DNA of 64,000 nt from Microbacterium esteraromaticum (GTDB taxonomy: Bacteria > Actinomycetota > Actinomycetes > Actinomycetales > Microbacteriaceae), in contig NZ_CP043732.1 of assembly GCF_014084045.1 (NCBI RefSeq), positions 1,798,001-1,862,000 of the forward strand. The letters are read 5' to 3'. The notes under the pieces were generated by a model. It was not told the origin of the DNA. It saw only the letters and a program-made list of their open reading frames with translations, and did no database searches. Below are positions 41,401-50,386 of this stretch, in pieces (within the stretch, counting starts at the first letter, position 1; each line of letters starts with the position of its first letter). The position numbers and the translations under genes were made by a program.

Positions 41401-42291
41401 TCAGCTGCCGGCCGTGGCCGCGTCGGCCAGGCGCGCGACGAGCGTCAGGTACCCCTGCGCGCGCGGGTCGAAGTAGCCGGCGTGCGTCACGCCGTGCTCG
41501 TCGACCGAGCTCTGCGAGGCGTGTCCCTCGACCGAGATGCCGACGACGGTGGCACCGTCGGGCCCTGGCGCCTCGCCGCCGTCGCAGTCGTAGGTGATGA
41601 CCCCCCTGATGCTGCGGGGGTCGACAGGGTGCTGGCCGAGCCGGCCGAGCGGCGCGATGCTGTCGTTCGCCCCCTCGGTCGCGTGCACGACCACGTCGCC
41701 GGCGGCGATCGCGTCGGCCACGGCGCCGGCCGCCGGATGCGTCATGCCCGCCGAGGCGATGGAGAATGCGGTGCGCACGTCGTCGGCGATGCCCATCGCG
41801 AACATCTCGCCCAGCAGCGTCGACGAGTACGAGTAGGTGACCACGGCGATGTGCGCATCGCGGTTGCGCTGCACCAGGTGCTCGATGTCCACGGCGAGGC
41901 GGGCGGCGCCGATCGTGGCATGCCGGGTGGCGAGGGCTGAGACGTGGGTGCCCGAGTCCCACGCGAACCACGCGATCGTCGCGACGGAACGGGGCGCTCC
42001 CCGCGCGACGCAGGCGCGGATCACATCCGCGCACACCCGCTGCGCAGCATCCGCCCACCCGGGGAACTGTCCGAGGTCGGTGTCGATGCCGTGCAGCAGA
42101 TACACCACGAGCTCTGCGCTGTCGACGTCGCCGAACGTCATGACGGCGTGCGGCTCTCCTGCCGCCATCGAGAACGCCGACAGGCGGGCCTGCGGGTCGG
42201 CGACGAGCACCTTCTTCAGGTGCGCGAGCTTGTCGGCGACGCCCTCGAGCAGATCAGGGCGCGCCAGAGCGGCGTCGAGCTCTTCTCTCAC
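41401..42291 (-). CDS. DUF1023 alpha/beta hydrolase-family protein
   Basis: The 296-residue protein belongs to the actinobacterial Abhydrolase_8 (DUF1023) group. VVYLLHGIDTDL is the first strand and oxyanion loop, AVVTYSYSSTLLGEM carries the nucleophile-elbow Ser in a non-standard YSYSS form, DVVVHATEGANDSIAPLG and the C-terminal VEGHASQSSVDEHGVTHAGYF supply the acid and His. Substrates are unknown; members are often membrane- or cell-wall-associated. The start is GTG 42291. It is probably co-transcribed with the CDF gene (20 nt upstream). Confidence 0.75.
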   Translation of the reverse strand: MREELDAALARPDLLEGVADKLAHLKKVLVADPQARLSAFSMAAGEPHAVMTFGDVDSAELVVYLLHGIDTDLGQFPGWADAAQRVCADVIRACVARGAPRSVATIAWFAWDSGTHVSALATRHATIGAARLAVDIEHLVQRNRDAHIAVVTYSYSSTLLGEMFAMGIADDVRTAFSIASAGMTHPAAGAVADAIAAGDVVVHATEGANDSIAPLGRLGQHPVDPRSIRGVITYDCDGGEAPGPDGATVVGISVEGHASQSSVDEHGVTHAGYFDPRAQGYLTLVARLADAATAGS

Positions 42292-42311
42292 GGCTGCGGT
42301 CCGACCGTCGA

Positions 42312-43283
42312 TCAGTCCGACGAGGGGAAGACGAATGCGTCGGTCGAGGGCTCCGGGTCGAGCGATGGCCGGTACACGTCCGGCTCGAGATAGATCACGC
42401 GCGCAGCGGGCACGGCATCCCGGATCCTGCGCTCGATCTCATCGATGTCGGCTGCCGCCTCGCGCACGGTCTTGTCGGCGGTGAGGGCGACCTTCGCCGC
42501 CACCATCAGCTCGTCGGGTCCGAGATAGAGCGTCTTGATGTGGATGAGCTTCTCGACATCGGGACCGTCGACGATGGCGTCGACGATGCGGTCGTGATCC
42601 GCCCGGCTCGCGCCCTCGCCGATCAGCAGGCTCTTCGTCTCGATGGCCAGCACGATCGCGATCAGGATCAGCAGCAGACCGATCATGAGCGTGCCGAGAG
42701 CGTCGAACAGCGGGTCGCCCGTGATCAGCGTCAGGCCCACCCCGAACAGGGCGAAGGTCAGGCCGACGAGGGCGCCGGTGTCCTCCAGCAGCACCACGGG
42801 CAGCTCCGGGGCCTTCGCGTGGCGGATGAACGACGTCCACGACTGGCCCTTTCCGCGCACCAGATTGCTCTCGCGGACCGCGGTGCGAAGCGAGAACGAC
42901 TCCAGCACGATCGCGATCACCAGGACGGCGATGGGCAGCCACCACCAGGTGTGGTCGATCTCGTGCGGGTCCACGATCTTCTGCACGCCCTCGTACACGG
43001 CGAACAGGCCGCCGAGCGAGAACAGGATGATCGAGACGACGAACGCCGACACATAGCGCTCGCGACCGTATCCGAACGGGTGCGCGCGGTCCGCCTCGCG
43101 GGTGGCGCGGCGGTTCCCGAGCATCAGCAGCAGCTGGTTGCCGGAATCGGCGACGGAGTGGATCGCCTCGGCGAGCATGGATGCCGAACCCGAGAGCGCC
43201 CACGCGACGAACTTGGCCAGGGCGATGCCCATGTTCGCCAGGAATGCCGCGATGATCGCCTTGCTGCCACCGGATGCGCTCAT
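42312..43283 (-). CDS. Cation diffusion facilitator (CDF) transporter
   Basis: The 323-residue protein has six membrane segments followed by a cytosolic C-terminal domain. The first part includes the metal-site helix SASMLAEAIHSVADSGNQ (His and Asp of the HxxxD type site), and PFGYGRERY follows in the loop; the C-terminal domain starts near IGEGASRADHDRIV. CDF proteins exchange Zn2+, Fe2+, Mn2+ or Cd2+ for H+. ATG 43283 is chosen because TAGACT lies 7 nt upstream and the first helix starts immediately. A longer open frame from 43673 is not family-like. Confidence 0.86.
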   Translation of the reverse strand: MSASGGSKAIIAAFLANMGIALAKFVAWALSGSASMLAEAIHSVADSGNQLLLMLGNRRATREADRAHPFGYGRERYVSAFVVSIILFSLGGLFAVYEGVQKIVDPHEIDHTWWWLPIAVLVIAIVLESFSLRTAVRESNLVRGKGQSWTSFIRHAKAPELPVVLLEDTGALVGLTFALFGVGLTLITGDPLFDALGTLMIGLLLILIAIVLAIETKSLLIGEGASRADHDRIVDAIVDGPDVEKLIHIKTLYLGPDELMVAAKVALTADKTVREAAADIDEIERRIRDAVPAARVIYLEPDVYRPSLDPEPSTDAFVFPSSD

Positions 43284-43290
43284 GGTGCCG

Positions 43291-43296
43291 AGTCTA
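43291..43296 (-). promoter_or_regulatory. Leaderless-type -10 box (TAGACT) of CDF gene
   Basis: TAGACT-CGGCACC-ATG on the minus strand, 7 nt spacing, no Shine-Dalgarno sequence. Confidence 0.4.
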
Positions 43297-43369
43297 CGAC
43301 CCCGCCGTGCCCACTTCATGGGGCGCGGCGGGGTCGCAGAGGGCGCGTCGGTCGTCCGGCGTCGCGAAC

Positions 43370-44520
43370 CTAGCGGACGAGTCGGCTCTGCTCGGCGTCG
43401 TCGGCGAATCTTCCGAGCTCGGCGGTCTGCAGGTAGAAGCGATCGGGTCGCATGCCCGCCAGCTCTGCGACGTCCTCTCCATCGAGCACCTCGCGAGCGA
43501 CGACGTCCGCCCAGATCGGGCCCCACCCGATCCCTCCGTGCGAGAGCACGTGGTACAGGCCCGACACCCAGGGCAGCCCCCGACGACGGGCCCGCCCGGC
43601 GGGATGGGCCGGATTCCGACACGCGTCGCCGAGACGCCGACACCGTCGAGCGAGGGAATGGTCTTCGCCACATCTGCGATGATGCGCTCGGCCGACCAGC
43701 CGTTCGCCCCGTGCCTGCTCGTCATCGACTCCCCGCGCCAGTGGATCGCGAGCCCGCCGCCCGGATGCGGACGGGAGAGCCAGGTCGGCGAGTTGAGTAC
43801 GGCAGAAGGCGCCAGAGCCGGATCGACCGGGTCCGTGTAGATCATCAGCCCAGGCACGATGTCCAGAGGGAGGGCCACACCGGCGAGGGCGGCGATGTGG
43901 CTGCCCCAGCTGCCCGCGGCGTTGATCACCAGATCGGCTTCGATCCGCTCACCGGATGCCGTCACGACACCGGTGATCCGATCGCCGGCGCGCAGGAGAT
44001 CGGCGACGGCGGTCTGCTCGCGCACCGTTCCGCCCAGAGCCTCGAGCCGGCCGATCAGCCGGTCGATCAGCGCAGGGGCGTCGACCCAGCCGCTCTCGGG
44101 CTCGAAGACGAACTCGGTGTCGTCGGCGATGCGCAGCCCGTGCATCCGCTCGCGTGCGGCGGCGGCATCCCACACCTCGAGCTCGACGCCCCGTCGGATG
44201 CAGGTCGCGGCGAGCTCGCGGAAGGAGGCTCGCTCATCGGGAGCCCCCCAGGCGAGCGTCCCGCACCAGTGGATCCAGTCGCCGCCGAGCTCGTCGGCGA
44301 GCTCCGCGAACCGGGGATGAACGGTGGGACGGAGCGCCGCCCGCCCTGCATCCTCCGTCCACGCCCGCTGCGGAAACGAGGAGAGCCAGGCGAACGAGGA
44401 GCGACTCGTGCCGTGCGCCCGTGCGCCCGCCTCGAGCAGCACGACCGACGCTCCCCGCTCCTGCAGCCGGTACGCGATGTGCGCTCCGACGGAGCCGGCT
44501 CCGATGACGACGATCTTCAT
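43370..44520 (-). pseudogene. D-amino-acid-oxidase-like FAD enzyme, frameshifted near 3' end
   Basis: The gene starts at ATG 44520 with the FAD motif VVIGAGSVGAHIAY and continues as a normal DAO-superfamily protein through GSWGSHIAALAGV and RVGIRPIPPGGPVVGG. At a run of five C bases on the plus strand (43577-43581) the frame is lost, and the conserved C-terminus SGLYHVLSHGGIGWGPIWAD appears in another frame, ending at 43370. One missing base in the G-run would restore a 383-residue protein. As written, the reading frame instead runs to 43294 with a Cys/Ser/Arg-rich tail. The cause may be mutation, slippage-based phase variation or a sequencing error. It is the last gene of the peptide-ABC operon. 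Confidence 0.8.
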
Positions 44521-44522
44521 GC

Positions 44523-45116
44523 TCAGGCCCTCTGCTCGGCCGTGAAGGCCGCGACGACCTCCGCGACGCTGCGCACGCGGCCGATGTAGGGGAGCACGTT
44601 CTTCAGCGACCCCTCGTGCCCGGCAAGGCTCGCGGCGCCCATGGCGTCCTCGACCGCGATGACGTCGTAGCCCATGTTGTAGGCGCTCCGGGCCGTTCCC
44701 TCGACACCGAAATGCGTCGAGATGCCGGCGATGACGATCGTGTCGATGCCGTGTCGCCGCAGCTCCAGGTCCAGCTCGGATCCGTAGAAGGCGTCGAAGC
44801 TCCGCTTGACGACGACCGGCTCCGTCGGGAGCGGCTGCAGCTGCGGAACGATCTGATCCCATCCCTCGGGGCGCGTCGGCCGAGCGGGTCGCGCGACGTC
44901 CATCTTCGGGTGAAGAGCGTCGGATTCGTCGGGCAGGAAGCTGGTGCGGACGTAGACGACCAGTCCGCCGCCGGCGCGCGCTGCGTCGACGATGGTCGAG
45001 ACGCGCGAGATCACCTCTTCGGCGGAGTTCGGCACGGAGTCGTGACTGGCGACGCCGTTCTGCATGTCGATCGAGATGAACGCGGTGCGGCGGGGGTCGA
45101 AGAGCGGCTCGGTCAT
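44523..45116 (-). CDS. Isochorismatase-family hydrolase lacking the catalytic Cys (YecD-like)
   Basis: The 197-residue protein has the cysteine-hydrolase/isochorismatase fold: FISIDMQNG with catalytic Asp17, VVKRSFDAFYGSELD with Lys104, and GISTHFGVEGTARSAYNMGY. The position normally occupied by the nucleophilic Cys is Gly137. This matches Cys-less members such as YecD or EntB-type isochorismatases, so hydrolysis would not go through a thioester. AAGGAAC precedes ATG 45116. The start lies downstream of a large hairpin. It is followed 2 nt later by the frameshifted oxidase, suggesting a shared catabolic role. Substrate unknown. Confidence 0.82.
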   Translation of the reverse strand: MTEPLFDPRRTAFISIDMQNGVASHDSVPNSAEEVISRVSTIVDAARAGGGLVVYVRTSFLPDESDALHPKMDVARPARPTRPEGWDQIVPQLQPLPTEPVVVKRSFDAFYGSELDLELRRHGIDTIVIAGISTHFGVEGTARSAYNMGYDVIAVEDAMGAASLAGHEGSLKNVLPYIGRVRSVAEVVAAFTAEQRA

Positions 45117-45157
45117 GTGTGTTCCTTAGGTCGTGAGTTGAGCGGTGCAGTCATGGC

Positions 45158-45206
45158 AGGAGGGGTGTGCGCGGGTGCCCGGCCGGCACCTGCGCACACC
45201 CCTCCT
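45158..45206 (-). terminator. 22-bp intra-operon hairpin after the binding-protein gene
   Basis: AGGAGGGGTGTGCGCGGGTG at the left and its complement at the right form a 22-bp stem (45158-45179 with 45185-45206) with one G-U pair and a 5-nt loop. It lies between the substrate-binding protein and the hydrolase and should reduce readthrough or stabilise the upstream message. Confidence 0.75.
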
Positions 45207-45212
45207 CGGGGG

Positions 45213-46790
45213 TTAGTTCAGAGTGATGTCGTCGAAGTAGGTGCGGTCATCGAGACGGGGCTCGAACTCCACCCGGGTCGACACTCCGTATGCGGCAGGC
45301 AGCTGGTACAGGAACACGTGCGCGCGGTCGTCTGCGATGATCTGCAGAGCCTCCTGATAGTTCTTCTCGCGCAGGTCCTGATCCATGCTCATGTTGGCCT
45401 CGTGCAGCAGGTCGTTCACCTTCGGGTTGTCGTAGTCGGCACGGCCGACGTTCGCCGGGTCCCCGGCCAGATAGTGACCGACGGAGTACTTGGCGTCGAG
45501 CAGGGCATCGGCGAGACCGATGATCATGCCCTCCCCGAACGTGTTGTTGCCGAACGCGTCGCTCATCGCGGCGCCTTCGAGCACCTCGAGCTTGACGGTG
45601 AACCCGGCCTCCTCGAGCATCTGAGCGATCATCTGCGTCGCATCCGAGTCGAGCGGATACCTGTTGTTCGGCGCGGTGATGTTCAGCACGATGGGCTCGC
45701 CGGTCTCGGCCTCGACCTCGGCCACCAGCTCCTTGGCGCGCTCGAGGTCGTACACGAAGGTGTCCTGGAGGTCGGGGTTCGCGCCGAAGATGCCGACCGG
45801 CACGCGGGAGCGGATCGGCTTCGCCGCGCCCTTGTACAGGCCTTCCGTGATCTCCTCGTTGTCGATGGCGAGATCGATCGCCTCGCGCACCCGCTTGTCG
45901 GCGGTGATCCACCCCTGCTTGTTGCGCAGGAGCATGAGCATCGTGCGGGTCGTGTCGCCGAACACGACGTCAGCGCTCTCCTCGGTCTCGAGGCGGTCCC
46001 AGTCGACCGGCGGGATGTCGGTGATGATGTCGACGCCGCCGGTCAGCAGCTCGCCGATGCGGGTGGACGCCTCCGGGATCACTCGGAACTCGACCTCGTC
46101 CCACTTCGGCTCGCCGCCGAAGTAGTCGTCGTAGCCGTCGAGGATGATGCGATCGTCGGGCGTCCACGATCGGATCTGGTACGGCCCCGATCCGATGGGA
46201 GCCTTGAAGAACTCGTCGAGGCCGATCTCCTCGATGAGCTTCGACGGCATGATGTCACCGCCGCTCTTGGCCAGGAGACGGATGAGGGTGGGCATCGGCT
46301 CCTTGGTCTTGATCTGGACCGTGTGCTCGTCGACGGCGGTGACATCCTCGATGCCGTTCCAGTAGAGGTACTCGAGCAGTCCGTCGTCGTCCGAGGGGCG
46401 GTTCAGCGAGAACGCCACGTCGTCTGCGGTGAGCGGGTCGCCGTTCTGGAACGTCACGTCGTCGCGGATGTGGAAGACCCAGGTGAGGTCGTCGGTCTGC
46501 TCGTACTGGGTGACCAGATCAGGCTGGGGATTCATGTCGTCGTCGATGGTGAACAGACGGCTGTACACGTTGCGCATGATCCGCTCGCCGGGGGTCTCGA
46601 CGAGGTTCTGGGGGTCGAGCGACTTGAAATCAGAGCTCTGCGCGAGAACGAGTCGCTTGACCTCGCTGTCGTCGCCTCCCTTGTTCGCCTCCTCGAGGTC
46701 GCTTCCCAGCGCGCACGAGGTGAGCGCGAGCGCGGCGACAGCCAGTGAGGACACTGCTGCGATGCGCCTCTTCTTGGATGATTGCGTCAT
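45213..46790 (-). CDS. Peptide/amine ABC transporter substrate-binding lipoprotein (family 5)
   Basis: The 525-residue lipoprotein belongs to family 5 (DppA/OppA type) binding proteins. The signal ends in the lipobox LTSC (Cys about residue 26). Typical segments are KSLDPQN, the YSRLFTIDDDMNPQPDLVTQ motif, TWVFHIRDDVTFQNGDPLTA (family signature) and APIGSGPYQI. It captures a peptide or similar solute for the Dpp-type permeases encoded by the preceding genes. The AGGAGGAG site is perfectly placed before ATG 46790. The neighbouring amine oxidases suggest an amino-acid-derived or peptide substrate rather than nickel. Confidence 0.9.
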   Translation of the reverse strand: MTQSSKKRRIAAVSSLAVAALALTSCALGSDLEEANKGGDDSEVKRLVLAQSSDFKSLDPQNLVETPGERIMRNVYSRLFTIDDDMNPQPDLVTQYEQTDDLTWVFHIRDDVTFQNGDPLTADDVAFSLNRPSDDDGLLEYLYWNGIEDVTAVDEHTVQIKTKEPMPTLIRLLAKSGGDIMPSKLIEEIGLDEFFKAPIGSGPYQIRSWTPDDRIILDGYDDYFGGEPKWDEVEFRVIPEASTRIGELLTGGVDIITDIPPVDWDRLETEESADVVFGDTTRTMLMLLRNKQGWITADKRVREAIDLAIDNEEITEGLYKGAAKPIRSRVPVGIFGANPDLQDTFVYDLERAKELVAEVEAETGEPIVLNITAPNNRYPLDSDATQMIAQMLEEAGFTVKLEVLEGAAMSDAFGNNTFGEGMIIGLADALLDAKYSVGHYLAGDPANVGRADYDNPKVNDLLHEANMSMDQDLREKNYQEALQIIADDRAHVFLYQLPAAYGVSTRVEFEPRLDDRTYFDDITLN

Positions 46791-46832
46791 TTCTCCTCCT
46801 GTGGAGAGTCGGTGGTGCGGGTAGGGGGGTGT

Positions 46833-47669
46833 TCAGGCTTCGGTGTCGTGCGGCATGAGTCTGAAGGGAACGATGTCGCGGCTGACGGCTACCAGGCGCT
46901 GCGTGTAGGGATCCGCGGGCGTCTGCAGCACCTGCGCGCTCGGCCCCTCTTCCACCACCCGGCCGCCGTTCATCACCATCACGTCGTCGCATATCCGCTC
47001 GACGGCGCTCAGACCGTGGGCGATGAAGACGATCGAGAGTCCGAGGCGCTCGCGCAGGTCGGCGAGAAGCTCGAGCACCTGCGCCTGGATCGAGACGTCC
47101 AGGGCCGAGACCGCCTCGTCGCACACGAGCACCTTCGGCTTGAGTGCGATCGCCCGCGCGATGGCGATACGCTGCCGCTGGCCTCCCGAGAACTGGTGGG
47201 GGTGGCGATCGAGGGCATCGGCATCGAGTCCGACGAGCTCGAGCAGCTCGGCGCAGTGCTCCCAGAGCGCGTTCTTCGAGTCGAAGGGCACGTGGCGCAG
47301 CGGCTCCCGCAGGAGCTGGAAGACATTCATGCGGGGATTCAGCGAGGAGTACGGATCCTGGAAGACGACCTGGATGTCGCGTGCGATCGATGCGCGGACA
47401 CGCCGCGAATGCATGTCGATCTCGGCTCCGTCGAACATCATCTGTCCCGCGTCGGGTGTGTCGAGGCCCATGATGATGTTCGCGAGGGTCGACTTGCCGG
47501 AGCCCGACTCGCCGATGACTCCGAGCACCTTCGAGCGGCGAAGGGTCAGATCGACTCCGTCGAGAGCCTGGATCTCGAGGGCCTTGAGCCCTTTCCGTAC
47601 CCGGAACGCCTTGCGGATCCCTCTCAGGGTGAGGATCGCGTCCGTTGCGTCGATGGTGTCGGCTCCCAT
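46833..47669 (-). CDS. Peptide-type ABC transporter ATPase (OppF/DppF-like)
   Basis: The 278-residue ATPase has Walker A GESGSGKST, the signature FSGGQRQRIAIARA, Walker B VLVCDEAVSALDVS and the switch His in FIAHGLSAVE, where the usual HDL is HGL. The C-terminal PYTQRLVAVSRD matches the oligopeptide-ATPase C-terminal extension. ATG 47669 is chosen (TGATG overlap with the previous gene, GGAGGAG upstream) rather than GTG 47672. It powers uptake together with the OppD-like protein. Confidence 0.9.
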   Translation of the reverse strand: MGADTIDATDAILTLRGIRKAFRVRKGLKALEIQALDGVDLTLRRSKVLGVIGESGSGKSTLANIIMGLDTPDAGQMMFDGAEIDMHSRRVRASIARDIQVVFQDPYSSLNPRMNVFQLLREPLRHVPFDSKNALWEHCAELLELVGLDADALDRHPHQFSGGQRQRIAIARAIALKPKVLVCDEAVSALDVSIQAQVLELLADLRERLGLSIVFIAHGLSAVERICDDVMVMNGGRVVEEGPSAQVLQTPADPYTQRLVAVSRDIVPFRLMPHDTEA

Positions 47670-48475
47670 CACTTCTCCTCCTCGAGGACGAGCTTGCGTG
47701 CAGTCGCGAGCGAGGACGCGGCCAGCAGCCTCTTCGTGTAGGGGTGGGCAGGCGCCCCCAGCACCTCCGCTGTCTCGCCCTCCTCGACGACCTCGCCGAG
47801 GTACATCACGATGACGCGATCGGCGAGCCTCGCGACGACCCCGAGGTCGTGCGTTACGAAGAGGAGCGCGGTGTTCATCCGCTCGGTCAGCTCGTACATG
47901 AGCTTGAGCACCTGGTACTCGATGGTCACGTCGAGGGCGGTCGTCGGCTCGTCCGCGATGAGCAGTCGCGGCTGGCGCACCATCGCCATGGCGATCATCG
48001 CGCGCTGACGCATGCCGCCCGACAGCTCGTGCGGCATGGCCCGCGCGACGCGCTGCGGGTCTCGCATGCCCACCTCGTCCAGGATGCGGAGGACGTCCTC
48101 GTCCCGGACACCCGGAACACCCTCCTTGATCTGCCGGCCGAGGCTCATCAGCGGATTGAGCGCGGTCAGCGGCTCCTGGTACACCATCGAGAGCTGTGTG
48201 CGCAGCAGCCTGCGGTGCTCCGACGGGGTCATGGAGAGCGTGCTGCGTCCCTCCCAGCTGATCTCACCGCTGCTCACCTGGAGGGCCGGGTCGAGCAGGC
48301 CCATGACTGAGAAGCAGGTCAGGCTCTTTCCCGATCCGGATTCGCCGACGATCGCCACGCGCTCGCCGGGGTGTATGTCGAACGAGACATCGTTGACCAG
48401 CGTGAGCGAGGGGTCGTTCTTCGGTGTGACGACGAGGTTCTCGACGCGGAGAAGGGGTGTCTGCTGCATGGTCAT
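47669..48475 (-). CDS. Peptide-type ABC transporter ATPase (OppD/DppD-like)
   Basis: The 268-residue ATPase has Walker A GESGSGKSLT, signature LSGGMRQRAMIAMAM, Walker B LLIADEPTTALDVTI and switch His in VTHDLGVVA. The TPHSL-type C-terminal tail (AHPYTKRLLAAS) is the oligopeptide ABC extension. It starts at ATG 48475, 3 nt after the permease stop, and overlaps the following ATPase by 1 nt. It forms a heterodimer with the OppF-like subunit. Confidence 0.9.
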   Translation of the reverse strand: MTMQQTPLLRVENLVVTPKNDPSLTLVNDVSFDIHPGERVAIVGESGSGKSLTCFSVMGLLDPALQVSSGEISWEGRSTLSMTPSEHRRLLRTQLSMVYQEPLTALNPLMSLGRQIKEGVPGVRDEDVLRILDEVGMRDPQRVARAMPHELSGGMRQRAMIAMAMVRQPRLLIADEPTTALDVTIEYQVLKLMYELTERMNTALLFVTHDLGVVARLADRVIVMYLGEVVEEGETAEVLGAPAHPYTKRLLAASSLATARKLVLEEEK

Positions 48476-48478
48476 TCC

Positions 48479-49375
48479 TCACACCGTGGTCTTGAGCCGA
48501 GGGTCGAGCTGGGCGCGAAGCCAGTCGCCGATGAACAGGATGCAGAGCACCGTGAGGGTGATCGCCAGGCCAGGGAACGTGCTCACCCACCACGCGGTGG
48601 CGAGGTAGTCGCGTCCGCCCGTCAGCATCAGGCCCCACGACACATCCGGCGGCTGGATGCCCAGCCCGAGGAAGCTCAGGGATGACTCAGTGACGATCAG
48701 CGCCGCAACGCTGAGGGTGGAGAGCACGACGAACGTGGGGACGACGTTCACGAGGATGTGCCGCGTGGTGATGAACAGGTTCCCCGAGCCGAAGGTTCGT
48801 GCGGCCTTCACGAACAGGCGCTCGCGGATCTCGAGCACCTCGTTGCGCACCTGGCGGGCGTAGACCACCCAGGTCGTCAGACCGAGCACGATGATCAGGG
48901 TGGTCACGCCCGGGTTGAGGATCGCGAGCACGGCGAGGATCAGCAGGATCGTCGGGATCGAGAGGAAGGCGTCGACGATCCGCATCAGCACGGCGTCGAC
49001 CCAGCCGCCGAAGTAGCCGGCCACGATGCCGACCGTCACGCCGATGACGCCCGCCACGGTGACGCCGAGCACCCCGACGAGGATCGAGATCCGCGAGCCG
49101 ACGATCAGCCGCGAGAGGATGTCGCGCCCGAGGTTGTCCGTGCCGAGCACGTGGACGGCCGGATCGGTGGTGAAGGGAGGCAGCAGCGCCTTCGTGACGT
49201 CGATCTGAGCAGGGTCATGAGGCGTCACCCACGGCCCGATCACCGCCAGGAGGCAGATGGCGGCCAGGATCGCCATCGACACGCGCGCGGGCCAGGTGGC
49301 CGAGCGCAGCAGGGAGGCGCGCTTCTTCGGTTGACGGATCGCATGGGTCGACTGCGGTGCATCGGTGCCGGTCAC
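48479..49375 (-). CDS. Peptide-type ABC transporter permease (OppC/DppC-like)
   Basis: The 298-residue membrane protein is the DppC-type permease. HVLGTDNLGRDILSRLIVGS is the characteristic cytoplasmic segment, and the permease motif EAA-like part is seen in ERLFVKAARTFGSGNLFITT. GTG 49375 is preferred because it overlaps the upstream stop (GTGA); the open frame extending to 49420 adds a Pro/Arg-rich tail not typical of the family. It forms the channel with the DppB-type subunit. Confidence 0.87.
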   Translation of the reverse strand: MTGTDAPQSTHAIRQPKKRASLLRSATWPARVSMAILAAICLLAVIGPWVTPHDPAQIDVTKALLPPFTTDPAVHVLGTDNLGRDILSRLIVGSRISILVGVLGVTVAGVIGVTVGIVAGYFGGWVDAVLMRIVDAFLSIPTILLILAVLAILNPGVTTLIIVLGLTTWVVYARQVRNEVLEIRERLFVKAARTFGSGNLFITTRHILVNVVPTFVVLSTLSVAALIVTESSLSFLGLGIQPPDVSWGLMLTGGRDYLATAWWVSTFPGLAITLTVLCILFIGDWLRAQLDPRLKTTV

Positions 49376-50286
49376 AGCTGGATCCTCCGGTCTGAGAGGC
49401 GGAAGATGACATCGCCGCACAGGTTCACGACGATGATCATCAGGGCTACGACGAATACGCCGGCCTGGACGACCGGCAGGTCCTTGTTGGTGACGGCCTG
49501 GATGAGCAGCATCCCCAGCCCCGGCCAGGCGAAGACGGTCTCCACGATGATCGCGCCGCCGATGAGGCCCGCGAACTGCAGGAGCACGATGCTGGTGACC
49601 GGAACGAACGCGTTGCGCAGCGCGTGCACGCGAAGCACACGCGACTCGGTGATGCCCTTGCCGCGCGCGGTGCGCACGTAGTCGTTCCCGAGCTCCTCGA
49701 TCACGCTGGATCTCACCAGCATCATGATCTCGGCGGCGACGCCTGTGGCCAGGGCGACCGCCGGAAGGACCAGGTGGGCGATCGAGCCGGAGCCCGAGAC
49801 GGGAAGCAGGCGCAGTCCGACGGAGAAGACCAGGATCAGCATGATGCCGAGCCAGAAGTTGGGCATCGCCTTCGCCAGCACCGAGATGCCGAGCAGCGAG
49901 TTGTCCAGTGCGCTTCCTCGGCGCACCGCGGCGATGACGCCTGCGGGGATCGCGAAGGCCACGGCCAGCGCGATTCCGCTGATCGCGAGCGTGAGGGTGA
50001 CGGGCAGGCGCTGCAGCACGAGCACCAGCGCCGGCTGACCGTAGCGGTAGGAATCGCCGAAATCACCCTGGACGACATGCCAGAGGTAGTCGACGTACTG
50101 AACGACTATGGGCCGGTCGAGGCCGAGCGCGTGGCGCGTGGCGGCCACCTGCTGGGGCGTGGCCTCCTCGCCGAGCATGCTCGCAACCGGATCACCCGCG
50201 ACGTTCACCAGCACGAAGACGAACGTGAGGATGATCAGCAGCACAGGGATCGCTTCGAGCACCCGTCGCAGCAGATAGTTCAGCAC
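49372..50286 (-). CDS. Peptide-type ABC transporter permease (OppB/DppB-like)
   Basis: The 304-residue permease is the first gene of the operon. It starts at GTG 50286, with GGAGG 4 nt upstream. MLNYLLRRVLEAIPVLLIIL is the first helix and GDFGDSYRYGQPALVLVLQR the family loop; GNDYVRTARGKGITESRVL is the EAA motif (about residues 199-217). The promoter TTGACG-N17-TATGTT (50358-50386) drives it. It diverges from the XRE-cupin regulator that probably controls it. Confidence 0.9.
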   Translation of the reverse strand: MLNYLLRRVLEAIPVLLIILTFVFVLVNVAGDPVASMLGEEATPQQVAATRHALGLDRPIVVQYVDYLWHVVQGDFGDSYRYGQPALVLVLQRLPVTLTLAISGIALAVAFAIPAGVIAAVRRGSALDNSLLGISVLAKAMPNFWLGIMLILVFSVGLRLLPVSGSGSIAHLVLPAVALATGVAAEIMMLVRSSVIEELGNDYVRTARGKGITESRVLRVHALRNAFVPVTSIVLLQFAGLIGGAIIVETVFAWPGLGMLLIQAVTNKDLPVVQAGVFVVALMIIVVNLCGDVIFRLSDRRIQL

Positions 50287-50357
50287 TCGGCCTCCTGGCG
50301 TTGGGATGGGGTGTGGCGAGCGGCGACGTTCGCGCCGCCTTCGCGAGATTGGTCACG

Positions 50358-50386
50358 AACATAGCGACGATGTCCGTGTGCGTCAA
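50358..50386 (-). promoter_or_regulatory. Sigma-70 promoter of the peptide-ABC operon
   Basis: On the minus strand TTGACG (50381-50386), 17-nt spacer, TATGTT (50358-50363). Start site about 65 nt before the permease GTG. To the right, ATATGC at 50461-50466 and 50485-50490, each followed by a GTAC, may be regulator sites. Confidence 0.7.

Noticed and set aside
38825..42058. 1077-codon minus-strand open frame
   Set aside because: It runs antisense through the lyase and TadA-like genes, has low-complexity Arg/Gly/His/Asp composition and no domain; it is a shadow of the real genes.
49376..49420. Upstream start of the DppC-type permease at 49420
   Set aside because: GTG 49375 gives a 4-nt coupled overlap with the preceding gene, whereas the extension adds an atypical tail.
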